64,000 nucleotides of DNA from Paracrocinitomix mangrovi (GCF_019740355.2 NZ_CP091819.1:1550001-1614000), one strand, 5' to 3'; positions 34,029 to 42,670 are shown, counted from the stretch's first letter. Program-made: numbers and translations. Notes: a model not told the origin generated them from the sequence alone.

Positions 34029-34060
34029 CCGCAGCAGCACAGCTACTGCGGAGCGGGTGG
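34029..34060. repeat. REP-like palindrome R5
   Basis: CCGCAGCAGC-ACA-GCTACTGCGG followed by AGCGGGTGG. Same orientation as R2. It lies 40 bases past the stop of the gene at 34101. Confidence 0.8.
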
Positions 34061-34100
34061 TCGTAAAGCGGTAAAAAGCTAAAATCTAAGACTATTTTTA

Positions 34101-34538
34101 TTAATAATAGAGTCCGCTTTTTTTCTTTTTAATTATTAAATCGAGACCATTTCTAGAAATGTGAAACTCAATAGTCATTTTATTCTTTAGGTATGCAGGA
34201 TAAAAAGAAAAGTCTTTTTTGCCTATATAAATTTTAAACCAATAATTTCTTTTCCTGTTTAATTCGTATGTCATATTAAAGGCAATACCAGTTGAGTATT
34301 CAGTTGTTAACTCAGAATTATAAAGTAGAGTATCAATATCTCTGTTATTTCCTTGGTTATGTTGTATTAGTAATGAACAAATTGTATTCTTTAATTTTCC
34401 TGAGATGACAATGTTTACTTCTTTTGAAAATGATTCAAATGGAATAATTATTATTATAAGAACTGGAATTAGTTTAATTGCCAGATTTAATCGTTTCTTT
34501 TTCATTTGTTCCATCTTCATCTTCATTTCGATTTTCAT
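34101..34538 (-). CDS. Exported protein of unknown function (island cassette)
   Basis: 145 residues. The N terminus is strongly basic (KIEMKMKMEQMKKKRLN) before a hydrophobic signal (LAIKLIPVLIIIIIPFESFS), so the real start may be one of the later Met codons. The mature part is short, with lysine-rich beta segments. Family unknown. The gene is flanked by palindromes R5 and R6 with their GGAGCGGGTG arms facing inward, the same arrangement as gene 31981-32496. Confidence 0.55.
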   Translation of the reverse strand: MKIEMKMKMEQMKKKRLNLAIKLIPVLIIIIIPFESFSKEVNIVISGKLKNTICSLLIQHNQGNNRDIDTLLYNSELTTEYSTGIAFNMTYELNRKRNYWFKIYIGKKDFSFYPAYLKNKMTIEFHISRNGLDLIIKKKKSGLYY

Positions 34539-34559
34539 GTTGAGTTTTAAATATTCACC

Positions 34560-34590
34560 CGCTCCGCAGCAGCACAGCTACTACGGAGCG
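34560..34590. repeat. REP-like palindrome R6
   Basis: CGCTCCGCAGCAGC-ACA-GCTACTACGGAGCG, the most complete palindrome of the set: 12 of 14 positions pair. It separates the genes at 34101 and 34616. Confidence 0.8.
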
Positions 34591-34615
34591 AGGAGTAAAA
34601 TTCCTAATATTTCGA

Positions 34616-35068
34616 TTAAAAGTTTTTCAAATGCGTTTTCAAAGATTCAAATAAATCATCAATTTTTAACTTTCGCTCAACCGTACAATTATTATATACA
34701 ATTTCTATATTATGATCTTTAAGTTTTCTCCAATAAAGATCAGTCCCTGATATGATACCTTTTTGATCTGTTATCCCTTCTTCAACAGATTTATCAAGTT
34801 CGATATACTTATTGTTGTCAGAACAACAAGAAAATAAAGCATTTGCAAAAATAAAGTTGATTCTAATGTAAGAAGTATCGTCTAAAAACGAAATCAAAAA
34901 AAGCTCTCCTTCATGATACGTCAAAGTGTCTACAAAAAAAGTATCAATTTCTAATTCAAAAGTTAAATCGTAAAATTCTTTATCAAATTTCCATGACTTG
35001 AGGTTTTCTTGGGAGAATGCACCAAAATTTAAAGTTCCTACTATTAACAATACCAACATATTTTTCAT
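34616..35068 (-). CDS. Exported protein of unknown function
   Basis: 150 residues with a signal peptide (KNMLVLLIVGTLNFGAFSQ). The mature sequence is rich in Phe, Tyr and Asp (FDKEFYDLTFELEIDTFF) with a CCSDN segment. Family unknown. The unit is bounded by R6 on its downstream side and by the second hairpin family upstream (35126). Confidence 0.55.
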   Translation of the reverse strand: MKNMLVLLIVGTLNFGAFSQENLKSWKFDKEFYDLTFELEIDTFFVDTLTYHEGELFLISFLDDTSYIRINFIFANALFSCCSDNNKYIELDKSVEEGITDQKGIISGTDLYWRKLKDHNIEIVYNNCTVERKLKIDDLFESLKTHLKNF

Positions 35069-35125
35069 GTTCTTTTTATCTTTAAAGTGATTAGTATTCC
35101 ACGTGGTTTAAGAATTAAATACTCA

Positions 35126-35148
35126 CTCGTCAAAGATGAGCGCGAGCG
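35126..35148. repeat. Second hairpin family, copy H1
   Basis: CTCGTC-AAA-GATGAG followed by CGCGAGCG. The six-base stem includes one G-T pair. It is followed by ATCTAAAAACAATTTA, a stretch also seen near copy H2. Confidence 0.6.
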
Positions 35149-35187
35149 ATCTAAAAACAATTTAAATAAAAATTGAAAAAATAAATA

Positions 35188-35784
35188 ATGAAGAATAGTT
35201 ATTTTGTTGTTTTAATAGCATTAGTTATTTGTAATTCAATCTCTTATAGCCAAGAAGTATTAAAGATTGAAACAATCAGTTCAAGACATGTGACTTTTTC
35301 ATTTGTTAATCAAAAGAAAGAGGATATATATTATTTTAACCCTGATGTTTATTTTTATGGGTTTTATAGAACAACTAAACAAAAATCCAAAATAGTCCAT
35401 ATTTTTAACGACAGAGCTATTCTCTTTAGTGATACGTTACAATTTTATTTACATCATTTTGACTTTTGGGATTCGATACCTGGCAGTAATCCAAATTTTG
35501 AGAATAGAAAAATGGATGGAATGTGGAAATTTAATAAATTATCCCCAGGTCAAAAATCAAATACCTGGAAAATAAAGTTTAATTGTAAAATTCCATATAA
35601 AACAATGATTTTAATATTTAGTTATAAAGAAAAAAACATTGTACACTGGATCAAATTGAGTATTGACAAGAGAATTCTATCAAAAAGTACCATCCAAAAA
35701 GAAATTAAACCTTTTTATTATAGAGATCACTTGAATGATAGGAATTTAGATTATTATGGCTCAGAAGGATTTGGATGTGAATAA
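35188..35784 (+). CDS. Exported protein of unknown function
   Basis: 198 residues with a signal peptide (VVLIALVICNSISYSQ). The mature part is aromatic and basic, with a Trp-containing middle (KMDGMWKFNKLSPGQK) reminiscent of small beta-sandwich proteins. Family unknown. It is the first of four rightward genes in the island and follows hairpin H1 by about 40 bases. Confidence 0.6.
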   Translation: MKNSYFVVLIALVICNSISYSQEVLKIETISSRHVTFSFVNQKKEDIYYFNPDVYFYGFYRTTKQKSKIVHIFNDRAILFSDTLQFYLHHFDFWDSIPGSNPNFENRKMDGMWKFNKLSPGQKSNTWKIKFNCKIPYKTMILIFSYKEKNIVHWIKLSIDKRILSKSTIQKEIKPFYYRDHLNDRNLDYYGSEGFGCE

Positions 35785-35864
35785 TCTGAGAAAATCTCAC
35801 AAACTTTATTCATACTTCTTTGCTCGACATTAGCAGCATTACAGTTCATGATAATTAAATAATT

Positions 35865-36401
35865 ATGAAAATAAAATATATTCCGCTTTATCTTACATTA
35901 ACAGTCCTTTTTTGCTGTGCTAGACCTAGTGAGTATTGTCCTCACAAGTTTGATTTTGGATTTCATAATTTTGACTCCTCTTATTTTGAGAAAGATTTTA
36001 TTGGTAAACATGAAAATGATACATTAATCATTTATAGCATGCATAATCCAATCATAAACACGTATGATATCGATAGCACCAATTTCTTTGGAGGCAGAAG
36101 CTGTCAAGTTGGTTTTAGATATGATTATTACTTAATCACTCCTAACAATAAGGAAGAATCTTTTAGTATTGAGTTTTGGGGAAATAATGATAATGATTCA
36201 ACATATTTTTTTCAATTTTTTATTGCAGGTTGTTATGATTTGAAAAAAGAAGTTTACAATCTTAATGAAGCAAATGTCACGTTTAACATTCCTAATGAAA
36301 ATAGGGGTCAATTATATATCAACAAAATCGAATTTGAAGAAGGAAAACTAAAAACTATATATTCAAGTGATTCAAAAATTTGGGAATTTCAAGTAGATTA
36401 A
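35865..36401 (+). CDS. Lipoprotein of unknown function
   Basis: 178 residues with a lipobox (VLFCCARPS), lipidated Cys near residue 18-19. The rest is acidic and aromatic with several Asn/Asp-rich turns (GNNDNDSTYFF) and two late Cys. Family unknown. Very AT-rich, as are its neighbours. Confidence 0.6.
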   Translation: MKIKYIPLYLTLTVLFCCARPSEYCPHKFDFGFHNFDSSYFEKDFIGKHENDTLIIYSMHNPIINTYDIDSTNFFGGRSCQVGFRYDYYLITPNNKEESFSIEFWGNNDNDSTYFFQFFIAGCYDLKKEVYNLNEANVTFNIPNENRGQLYINKIEFEEGKLKTIYSSDSKIWEFQVD

Positions 36402-36403
36402 AG

Positions 36404-36600
36404 TTGAATATAGATGCAATAGAGCCTGATGATGCCACTTTAAAAAGGTAAAGTCTATTTTCAAAATGTCTGATGAAGATAATGGGTATTTCTTTTGGCT
36501 TATTGATGCGTATATTGCGAAAACTTAAATGTAGGAATAGATTTAGATGAAGAACAAAGGTGTTTAAATTCTAATTGCTTTGCTGGCTGTAAATTAATTA
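36404..36600 (+). pseudogene. Frameshifted remnant of a small gene
   Basis: Three consecutive open pieces in three different frames read like one protein: LNIDAIEPDDATLKR (36404-36448), KSIFKMSDEDNGYFFWLIDA (from 36451) and VGIDLDEEQRCLNSNCFAGC (from 36531). The amino-acid composition is like that of a small cytoplasmic immunity-type protein, but I do not recognise it. No start codon or promoter is left. Confidence 0.45.
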
Positions 36601-36604
36601 CATA

Positions 36605-36625
36605 CTTGTCACAGACGAGCGCAAG
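36605..36625. repeat. Second hairpin family, copy H2
   Basis: CTTGTC-ACA-GACGAG followed by CGCAAG. It matches H1 (35126) in stem positions, loop length and following bases, then is interrupted by about 53 bases of foreign-looking sequence before the shared ATCTAAAAA stretch. Confidence 0.6.
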
Positions 36626-36741
36626 AGTTTTTTATAACGATAACGTTTTGCATTTAATCCAGAAATGTTTTGGAAGGCTATCTAAAAATAATTTAGAATA
36701 AAAAACTATAAAGGTATTCCGTATTTCTATTTTTAAAAATC

Positions 36742-37455
36742 ATGAAAAATCACATATTCGGTTTAATTTATTTAATACTAGTTCTTTTATTTAATTCATG
36801 CTCTGAAAGTAAGATGAAATCAAAGCAGACTGAAAATAATATAGTTGATGAGTTATACGAAAACCAGAATTTAAGAGTTCAAATAAAATTTCTTAAAGAA
36901 AAGACTGCTATTGAAGTAAAAAAAGTTAATGAGCAGATTTTTGAAAATCAAAAATTAACTAATGAAAATAGAGTTACAAGATTAGGAGATTCCTTGATAT
37001 TTGATTTTAGTAATAAGAGAAATCAAATATATATTAATGTGAATCGTACAGAACCGAAAATATATTGGGAAGATTTCATTTTTAAAGGTCAGATAGGAGA
37101 TTCAAAATATTGGGAGATTCTTTACGGTCAGTATAATTGCTGCTCTTATTCGATTCTTTTGAACAGTGAGACAGGAGACACTTTAAATGCCATTGGATCT
37201 ACTTTTAAATCACCATCAGGGAAATACTTACTGTCTTTAAGTTATAGTCCGAATGACAGTTTAATTTTTAATGGGTTTGAAATTTTCAAAAAATATTCAC
37301 CAAACTATAAACGATTAGGTAGGTTTAGAACAACTAATTGGAGTCCATATGCATTTTCATGGAAAAATGATAATGAGTTAATACTTGAAACAAAAAACTC
37401 AAAAAATATTAAGGGTGAATTTCGTTATGCTAAGATGATAATTCAGGAGAAATAA
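36742..37455 (+). CDS. Lipoprotein of unknown function
   Basis: 237 residues with a lipobox (LLFNSCSES), lipidated Cys near residue 20. The following region is helical and charged, then a beta-rich domain with CCSYSILLNSETGDTLNAIG and several Trp. It resembles small propeller-like periplasmic domains, but the family is not assigned. Transcribed with the island genes, 340 bases after the last. Confidence 0.6.
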   Translation: MKNHIFGLIYLILVLLFNSCSESKMKSKQTENNIVDELYENQNLRVQIKFLKEKTAIEVKKVNEQIFENQKLTNENRVTRLGDSLIFDFSNKRNQIYINVNRTEPKIYWEDFIFKGQIGDSKYWEILYGQYNCCSYSILLNSETGDTLNAIGSTFKSPSGKYLLSLSYSPNDSLIFNGFEIFKKYSPNYKRLGRFRTTNWSPYAFSWKNDNELILETKNSKNIKGEFRYAKMIIQEK

Positions 37456-37515
37456 CATTTTTTAGTAGCAGTGCAATTTCTATAAGTAATGGGTATCACC
37501 TTAATAAAATATAAT

Positions 37516-38034
37516 ATGAAACATTCTTTAATAATCTACTTCGTGCTAATATCTTTTTATTCATTTAATCAGAAATTTGAACTAGTGTATGAAGACCAAT
37601 TTCATACGATAGACACTGTAATGAAAGGAGGAAAAATAGATCATATAAATTATTATGATTATACAGAATTTGATAGTTCGTTTTTATCAAAAGTAGGACA
37701 CAAATATTTTTATGAAAATGGTGTAATTAAAAATGAATGGTGGGTATCAAAAAAATTAAACTATAAGTATAGTGCATTTAGGGATACCAATGGGAATTTT
37801 TATCGTGAATCTCTCAAAATGGGTATTTATCTTATTGAGAGGGAATATTACTTGAATACAAGTAATATTCGTCAAATTATTAATTATAAGATGAAAATAA
37901 ATTATAAAAAGCCAGAAAAATCAAGAATTATAAAACATGGATTTAGTTATTTTTATAATAGGGATGGTTCCATAGACAAAATTGAACTTTATAAAAATGG
38001 TCATTTAGTGAAAATTAAAGGACTTAAATATTAA
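37516..38034 (+). CDS. Exported MORN/YwqK-like protein
   Basis: 172 residues from the ATG at 37516, which gives a signal peptide (LIIYFVLISFYSFNQ); an ATG 27 bases earlier adds an untypical segment. The mature part has repeats of the form YFYENGVIKNEWWVSKK and YFYNRDGSIDKIELYKNG. These look like MORN/YwqK-type antitoxin-like repeats that are frequent in Bacteroidota. Target unknown. Confidence 0.6.
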   Translation: MKHSLIIYFVLISFYSFNQKFELVYEDQFHTIDTVMKGGKIDHINYYDYTEFDSSFLSKVGHKYFYENGVIKNEWWVSKKLNYKYSAFRDTNGNFYRESLKMGIYLIEREYYLNTSNIRQIINYKMKINYKKPEKSRIIKHGFSYFYNRDGSIDKIELYKNGHLVKIKGLKY

Positions 38035-38145
38035 ACACTGAAGGGTAAGTAAATTTATAAATGGCGCTATTTCCTATTTGTTGCGGGCTATAAATCATTC
38101 CGGTTGTAAATGGCCATTGTAAAATCATTGTTCTGCAGTTGAATA

Positions 38146-38176
38146 GCGGCTTCAATAGAGCTACTACGGAGAGGGG
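38146..38176. repeat. REP-like palindrome R7 (degenerate)
   Basis: The second arm AGCTACTACGGAG followed by AGGGG matches R6. The first arm is worn down (GCGGCTTCAAT). It lies at the stop of the gene at 38164, so the palindromes mark gene boundaries up to the right end of the island. Confidence 0.5.
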
Positions 38177-38718
38177 TACAATAACATTACATCTGCTAAT
38201 TCTTTGTTATCACTTTTTTTCTCCTTTGAATGAGGAACAGGAACCCATTTGCGCCTACCCACAGTTCTTCCATCACCACCGATAGAATAAATCTTCCCAG
38301 AATAAAAGCATACAGGAGTATAAGAATCCCTAGTGACAGATTCCACAACTAAAGAACAATCACATAACTTATCATAATAAAGGCTGTATGGAGTTTTTAT
38401 TATCTCTTCATCCCAGTAATAGTTTATTTCTTGACCAGCTGCTGTTAAATCATATGATAAAATCATATGATTTATTTTGTTTATGAAATAGGCTGATCCA
38501 TCACTAGTATCTGATTTGAGCTCTTGTGGTTTAAAAAATAACTGATCAACAATCTCAGAAAATAAAAGACTGTCTTTAATACTTTTTATATAATCGTTCA
38601 AAATTGGCTTACAATTAACTTCGCTTTGTTGTTCCGAAACATTTTGATCTTTCTCAGAACTGTTGTTACAAGATAGTAGAAAAATCCCAATCATTGTTAT
38701 AAACGCTTTTTTTAACAT
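38164..38718 (-). CDS. Lipoprotein of unknown function
   Basis: 184 residues with a lipobox (GIFLLSCNN), lipidated Cys near residue 17. The linker is Ser/Gln/Glu-rich and the domain carries Cys pairs (CDCSL, CFYSG) plus a VGRRKW stretch. Family unknown. It is the last gene of the island, beside the main gldN. Confidence 0.6.
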   Translation of the reverse strand: MLKKAFITMIGIFLLSCNNSSEKDQNVSEQQSEVNCKPILNDYIKSIKDSLLFSEIVDQLFFKPQELKSDTSDGSAYFINKINHMILSYDLTAAGQEINYYWDEEIIKTPYSLYYDKLCDCSLVVESVTRDSYTPVCFYSGKIYSIGGDGRTVGRRKWVPVPHSKEKKSDNKELADVMLLYPSP

Positions 38719-38879
38719 ACTCTAATTTCATGTTATTCAACAACTTGCCCCCTGCTAGCGGATCAATAGATTTCCAATCCATTGAAGAAGTAGCGGTAGT
38801 CAGTTCCATTTTTTTCCTATTTCTCAATATTCCTAATAAGGAACAGTTCTAATTTACAAAACACCTAGGCATAAAAAAA

Positions 38880-38900
38880 GCCTCCCGAAATTCGAGAGGC
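38880..38900 (-). terminator. Terminator of the gldKLMN operon
   Basis: A stem GCCTC-n-CGAA / TTCG-n-GAGGC with one internal mismatch has a single-base loop. On the minus strand it is followed by seven T. It lies 24 bases after the gldN stop. Confidence 0.85.
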
Positions 38901-38923
38901 TTTCAATATTATCAAGTTGAACA

Positions 38924-39958
38924 TTAGAAACTCCACAAGTCGTGTTCGAACTTAAAGATTTTATCTTTTATTCTTTCAGACTCTAACAAAGCTTCAACAC
39001 CAGCTCTATAGTTTTGTAACTCTCTATCATAAAGATTTGACTCTTTAATGATGTAGCTGGTAAACATTCTCTTCCAGAACAAGTCATCAAATGACATTCT
39101 TTGAGAGTCGTTGTGTCTACTTTGTACATAGAAGTTTTGGAAGATGTATCTGCACTCTGGGAAATATAACCAGAACAGTTCTTTCAATCCAACAATGTTT
39201 CCATCAGCATCTTTCTCATAAGTTACCGGGCAAATTCCGATAATTCTTACATCTAATACTGATCTTTCATTGTCAAAGAACCAATCTTCTTTTACTCTGT
39301 ACTGAACGATATCCTCAGAATTTAACCATGTGTACTCTCTTGGGTAGTAAACTACCTCTCCCAAGTCATTGATCGAATCCTCACCAGGATAAAGAATCGA
39401 TTGTACGGCTACTAATCCTGAAGAATAATCTGTTGCTCCAAAGTATCCTTCTTTTAAGAAATCTCTAAACACTGTATCTGTATAGAAAGTTCCTCCAGGT
39501 TGTCCTAAACCGAACTTCTCAGATGTCAGTGGATATTTAAAAAGGTCACCATCTTTCCAATCTACCCATTCAGGATCCATTGGCGAATAAGCAGTTAAAT
39601 CACCAGAAAGTACGTGATACTTGATGATTGTCCAAAGACTCCATCTAGTTGGATTTCTTTTCCAATCATTATCTCTGTACCATCCTGGCTTTGGTGCCAT
39701 ATCATCTAATGGATAGTGAAGTGGGTGATTAAATTTCTCTCTCAAATCAATAGCTCTCCATACTCTTTTACTCCAAGCGACATCAGCCTCTCTTACAAAC
39801 TCGTAAGGAACTACTTTTTTAGTAGGAATATGTTCTCTAACATACACTCCATCCAAAACACCCGGCGCAGGATTAGCAATCGGTCCACGGATATCTCCCT
39901 GGGCATTTGCTATCATAGCTGCACACAACAACACGAAAGAAAAAATCAACCTTTTCAT
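38924..39958 (-). CDS. gldN: T9SS ring protein GldN (main copy)
   Basis: 344 residues with a signal peptide (LIFSFVLLCAAMIANAQ) and the family features APGVLDGVYVREH, KRVWRAIDLREKF, PEWVDWKDGDLFKYP, EDIVQYRVKEDWFFD and RHNDSQRMSFDDLF. GldN and GldK form the periplasmic ring at the inner face of the outer membrane. It is the last gene of the operon, 21 bases after gldM. The copy at 27737 shares all these features. Confidence 0.95.
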   Translation of the reverse strand: MKRLIFSFVLLCAAMIANAQGDIRGPIANPAPGVLDGVYVREHIPTKKVVPYEFVREADVAWSKRVWRAIDLREKFNHPLHYPLDDMAPKPGWYRDNDWKRNPTRWSLWTIIKYHVLSGDLTAYSPMDPEWVDWKDGDLFKYPLTSEKFGLGQPGGTFYTDTVFRDFLKEGYFGATDYSSGLVAVQSILYPGEDSINDLGEVVYYPREYTWLNSEDIVQYRVKEDWFFDNERSVLDVRIIGICPVTYEKDADGNIVGLKELFWLYFPECRYIFQNFYVQSRHNDSQRMSFDDLFWKRMFTSYIIKESNLYDRELQNYRAGVEALLESERIKDKIFKFEHDLWSF

Positions 39959-39979
39959 AATTCAACTTTTGTTTAAATA

Positions 39980-41707
39980 CTATTTTACTTTAAACGCAAG
40001 GGCTCCAATACGTGTGATCCCATCAGGACCTTTGTATTTTACCTCCATTGCAACGTTTTTACCTTTTGACTGGTTCATCATTGATTTAGCTTTACCATCT
40101 AAGGCTCCACCTCTTTCAATATTACCAGCACCAGGAACACCTGCAACGATAACAGTACCTCCCATTACGGTGTAGTTTACACCTTGTAAAGGAGATGAAG
40201 GGTCTAACATTACTGTAACTCTACCTACGTTCTTAGCTTCAGTATAAGATGCATTTCCTCCAGATTCAATACTACCGAACTTAATTAAAGCTGGTGGCAT
40301 AGGCTTACATTTGAAATCAAATTTACCTAAGCTTACTGAACCTCCATCTTCTTTCTTACCACTTACACTAATACTAGCTGTACGAGTTCCTCTTGATACT
40401 TTGGCGATATATGTACCACCACCAGCAGAAGATAATGAACATCCGCTACCAGAAAGTGAAACTTTATCTGCAGGGAAACCTGAAGCGGTTCCTTCTACTT
40501 TATTGTCATATCCCCAGTATAATACTCTCATCTCAGGTTGTGCTACAACACCCATTGGCTGTCCAACTGTATAGTTATACTCAAAGTTTTTCCAAGATAA
40601 TTCACCTTTTTCTTTAACTCCGATTTGACCTTTGATTTTGTGCGGACCTGGTTTATCTCCAGGAAGCCCAATATCTCCAGTAACAGTCTTCCACGCATCC
40701 GAGTTTGCAGTGTCAGCGTCCATACCATAACGTATCTTCGAAACTTCGTTACTATCATATGCGGCAATTTTTACACTTAATGCCAAAGAATCACCCTGAT
40801 TAATGTAACTAGAACGAGCAAACGCTAATGGTTCGATCTTATTAAAATTAAATGTTGGAGCGTCTACTTTACTCAACATGAAATCAGATGCCATTGCTTC
40901 GGCATTTTTGATGTCAAGTTTTAATGAAGTAAACATTGCAGCAGCTGCAACAATTGGCGCATGGTCAAAAGTAACAGATGGCCAAGGCATTTCACCTTCA
41001 CCGTGCATTTCCAATTTCTCCGGCAACGTTAAAGCTGAGTAAACTTGTCTAATTTTTGATGTATCCTTTGGATTACACCCTTGTAAAGACGCCTCTAAAC
41101 TTCCTGCAGCAGGATCAAATTTCCATTCGTTTTTACCTGAAGTATAGGTTCCCATTAATCCACATACAAGATCTCTATATTCATGAATTTTCTTCGGAAT
41201 ATTTAATCCTTTTTCTACTGGATTATGAGGATCTCCCCCCACAAATAAATTGGTTGGAACGTCATAGTTATCAAAGGAAGAAATTTCTTCTAATCCTTTT
41301 AAATTGGTAACAACTTTATGACTTTGACCGTCAGCTGTTGTAACGTCGATTTCTTTTTCAACCCAATCGATTCCATCAGCTTCAACAATCATTTCATTTG
41401 CTTCTCTCAACAAATAGTCGATAACTATATAAGTTTGCGCTTTCAATTCGTTGGCTGCACCCTCCCATTGGTCGAGTAATTTCATATCCCCTTTCGTTGC
41501 AACAAGTGCTGCACGTTTAGCATCAAAACCGTAGTATGTACCTTCGATTTTGTTGTTTATAATTTCAGCACTTGCATCTAACTTATTATTAAGCGTAATG
41601 AAGGCTGCAATCACTTGTTTAGAAACGTTAAGGGCAAGTAGAGCGGTAAGTACTAAGTACATCATACCGATCATCTTCTGTCTTGGGGTTTCTTTTCCTC
41701 CTGCCAT
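39980..41707 (-). CDS. gldM: T9SS motor protein GldM (main copy)
   Basis: 575 residues. One inner-membrane helix near residues 12-32 (MIGMMYLVLTALLALN) precedes four periplasmic domains (PWPSVTFDHAPIVAAAAMFT, INQGDSLALSV, YTVGQPMGVVAQPEMRVL, ASGFPADKVSLSGSG). GldM dimers rotate with GldL and carry energy across the periplasm. The gene is 71 bases downstream of gldL and 21 bases upstream of gldN, a compact operon. The N-terminal 25 residues are almost the same as those of the second copy. Confidence 0.95.
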   Translation of the reverse strand: MAGGKETPRQKMIGMMYLVLTALLALNVSKQVIAAFITLNNKLDASAEIINNKIEGTYYGFDAKRAALVATKGDMKLLDQWEGAANELKAQTYIVIDYLLREANEMIVEADGIDWVEKEIDVTTADGQSHKVVTNLKGLEEISSFDNYDVPTNLFVGGDPHNPVEKGLNIPKKIHEYRDLVCGLMGTYTSGKNEWKFDPAAGSLEASLQGCNPKDTSKIRQVYSALTLPEKLEMHGEGEMPWPSVTFDHAPIVAAAAMFTSLKLDIKNAEAMASDFMLSKVDAPTFNFNKIEPLAFARSSYINQGDSLALSVKIAAYDSNEVSKIRYGMDADTANSDAWKTVTGDIGLPGDKPGPHKIKGQIGVKEKGELSWKNFEYNYTVGQPMGVVAQPEMRVLYWGYDNKVEGTASGFPADKVSLSGSGCSLSSAGGGTYIAKVSRGTRTASISVSGKKEDGGSVSLGKFDFKCKPMPPALIKFGSIESGGNASYTEAKNVGRVTVMLDPSSPLQGVNYTVMGGTVIVAGVPGAGNIERGGALDGKAKSMMNQSKGKNVAMEVKYKGPDGITRIGALAFKVK

Positions 41708-41778
41708 GTCTTATAATCTATTTTTTAATTAAACAATTGTTACATCAATTCATATTACTTGAATAGTAACTAAATAAT

Positions 41779-42618
41779 TTAATCTCTAGTTATTGTCATG
41801 GCTTTTAGCATATTACCATAAACTTGATTTAAGTCAGTCAAGTTTTTAGTTAACATTGCCATATTTTCTTTGTACAATCTTGTGTCTTCAACTGAATCAC
41901 TCAAGTTTTGCATCATTTCGCTAACTTGACCTTGGAATTTCTCAGTAGCTTCCAAGTGAGCAGAAGAACCTTTTAATTGTAATTCGTAAACATTATTTAA
42001 AGCAGCTAAGTTTGTTGATACTTTTTGTAATTGCTCACCAAACGAAGCTCCATCTTCTGCAGAAGAAGTTAATCCTAATAAAGAAGAAGATGCTTTTTCA
42101 TAAGTATCAGACAAAGATTTAACTTGCTCTGAAGCACTTTCTAAGCTTGCTACGTAACTATCAGTTGCAGCAGCTGCACCAGAAACAGCTTTTAAACCTT
42201 CAGCGTTATCACTTAAAGTTCTAATTCCATCTCCTAATCTATTTAATAAATCAGCATCAATTTTTGCTTCTTCTAAAAGGCTATCAAATTTTTCAGTAAT
42301 TCCTGTTGCAGAACCACCTCCTCCGCCACCGCCGAAGTTAGATTCACCTTTTTCGTCGATATAAGCGTGTAAATCAAAATCTTCATCATGAGCTAATGCC
42401 AATTCTGGGTATACTAATTCCCACTTTGGATCCTCATGTAACGGCTCAAATGCCGAGAAGAAGAAAATTACGGCTTCCGTAGAAAGTCCTACAACCAACA
42501 TCAATCCCGCGAACGGCCAGTGCATGATTTTAAATAGGGCTCCCATAATTACGACTGCTGCACCAATACCGTACAACTTCGCCATAAATAATTTCCATTT
42601 TTTAGTTCCTGGTCTCAT
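41779..42618 (-). CDS. gldL: T9SS motor protein GldL
   Basis: 279 residues. Two transmembrane helices occur in the first 65 residues (IGAAVVIMGALFKIMHW and FAGLMLVVGLSTEAVIFFF), with the conserved Glu in the second that is needed for the proton path. A long cytoplasmic helical domain with Ala/Ser-rich coiled-coil repeats follows, typical of GldL. A Gly run (GGGGGG) lies near residue 100. GldL is the inner-membrane stator-rotor partner of GldM. It appears once here, although gldM and gldN are duplicated. Confidence 0.95.
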   Translation of the reverse strand: MRPGTKKWKLFMAKLYGIGAAVVIMGALFKIMHWPFAGLMLVVGLSTEAVIFFFSAFEPLHEDPKWELVYPELALAHDEDFDLHAYIDEKGESNFGGGGGGGSATGITEKFDSLLEEAKIDADLLNRLGDGIRTLSDNAEGLKAVSGAAAATDSYVASLESASEQVKSLSDTYEKASSSLLGLTSSAEDGASFGEQLQKVSTNLAALNNVYELQLKGSSAHLEATEKFQGQVSEMMQNLSDSVEDTRLYKENMAMLTKNLTDLNQVYGNMLKAMTITRD

Positions 42619-42670
42619 AGTTTCCTTGCTTTAAGTTTAACATTTATTTATTTGGTTATTATATACTCTT

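Larger units (their letters stand above)
33792..34100. other. 309-base gap with a gene remnant, a RAYT-end fragment and palindrome R5
   Basis: The gap holds a 30-codon minus-strand open remnant (33851-33943), bases resembling the N-terminal end of the RAYT units (33924-33945, GTTAATTTAGGTAAAATG) and palindrome R5 (34029). The rest shows nothing recognisable. Confidence 0.6.
36402..36741. other. 340-base gap with decayed gene pieces and hairpin H2
   Basis: The gap contains a twice-frameshifted coding remnant (36404-36600), hairpin H2 (36605), and a 40-base piece related to the gene at 31981 (36628-36668). The 16 bases ATCTAAAAATAATTTA then resume (from 36679). Confidence 0.6.

Noticed and set aside
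30564-38923. Complete insertion sequence, prophage or integron in the island
   Set aside because: Apart from the RAYT units there is no DDE transposase, integrase, attachment site or phage gene; terminal repeats of a larger element were not found.
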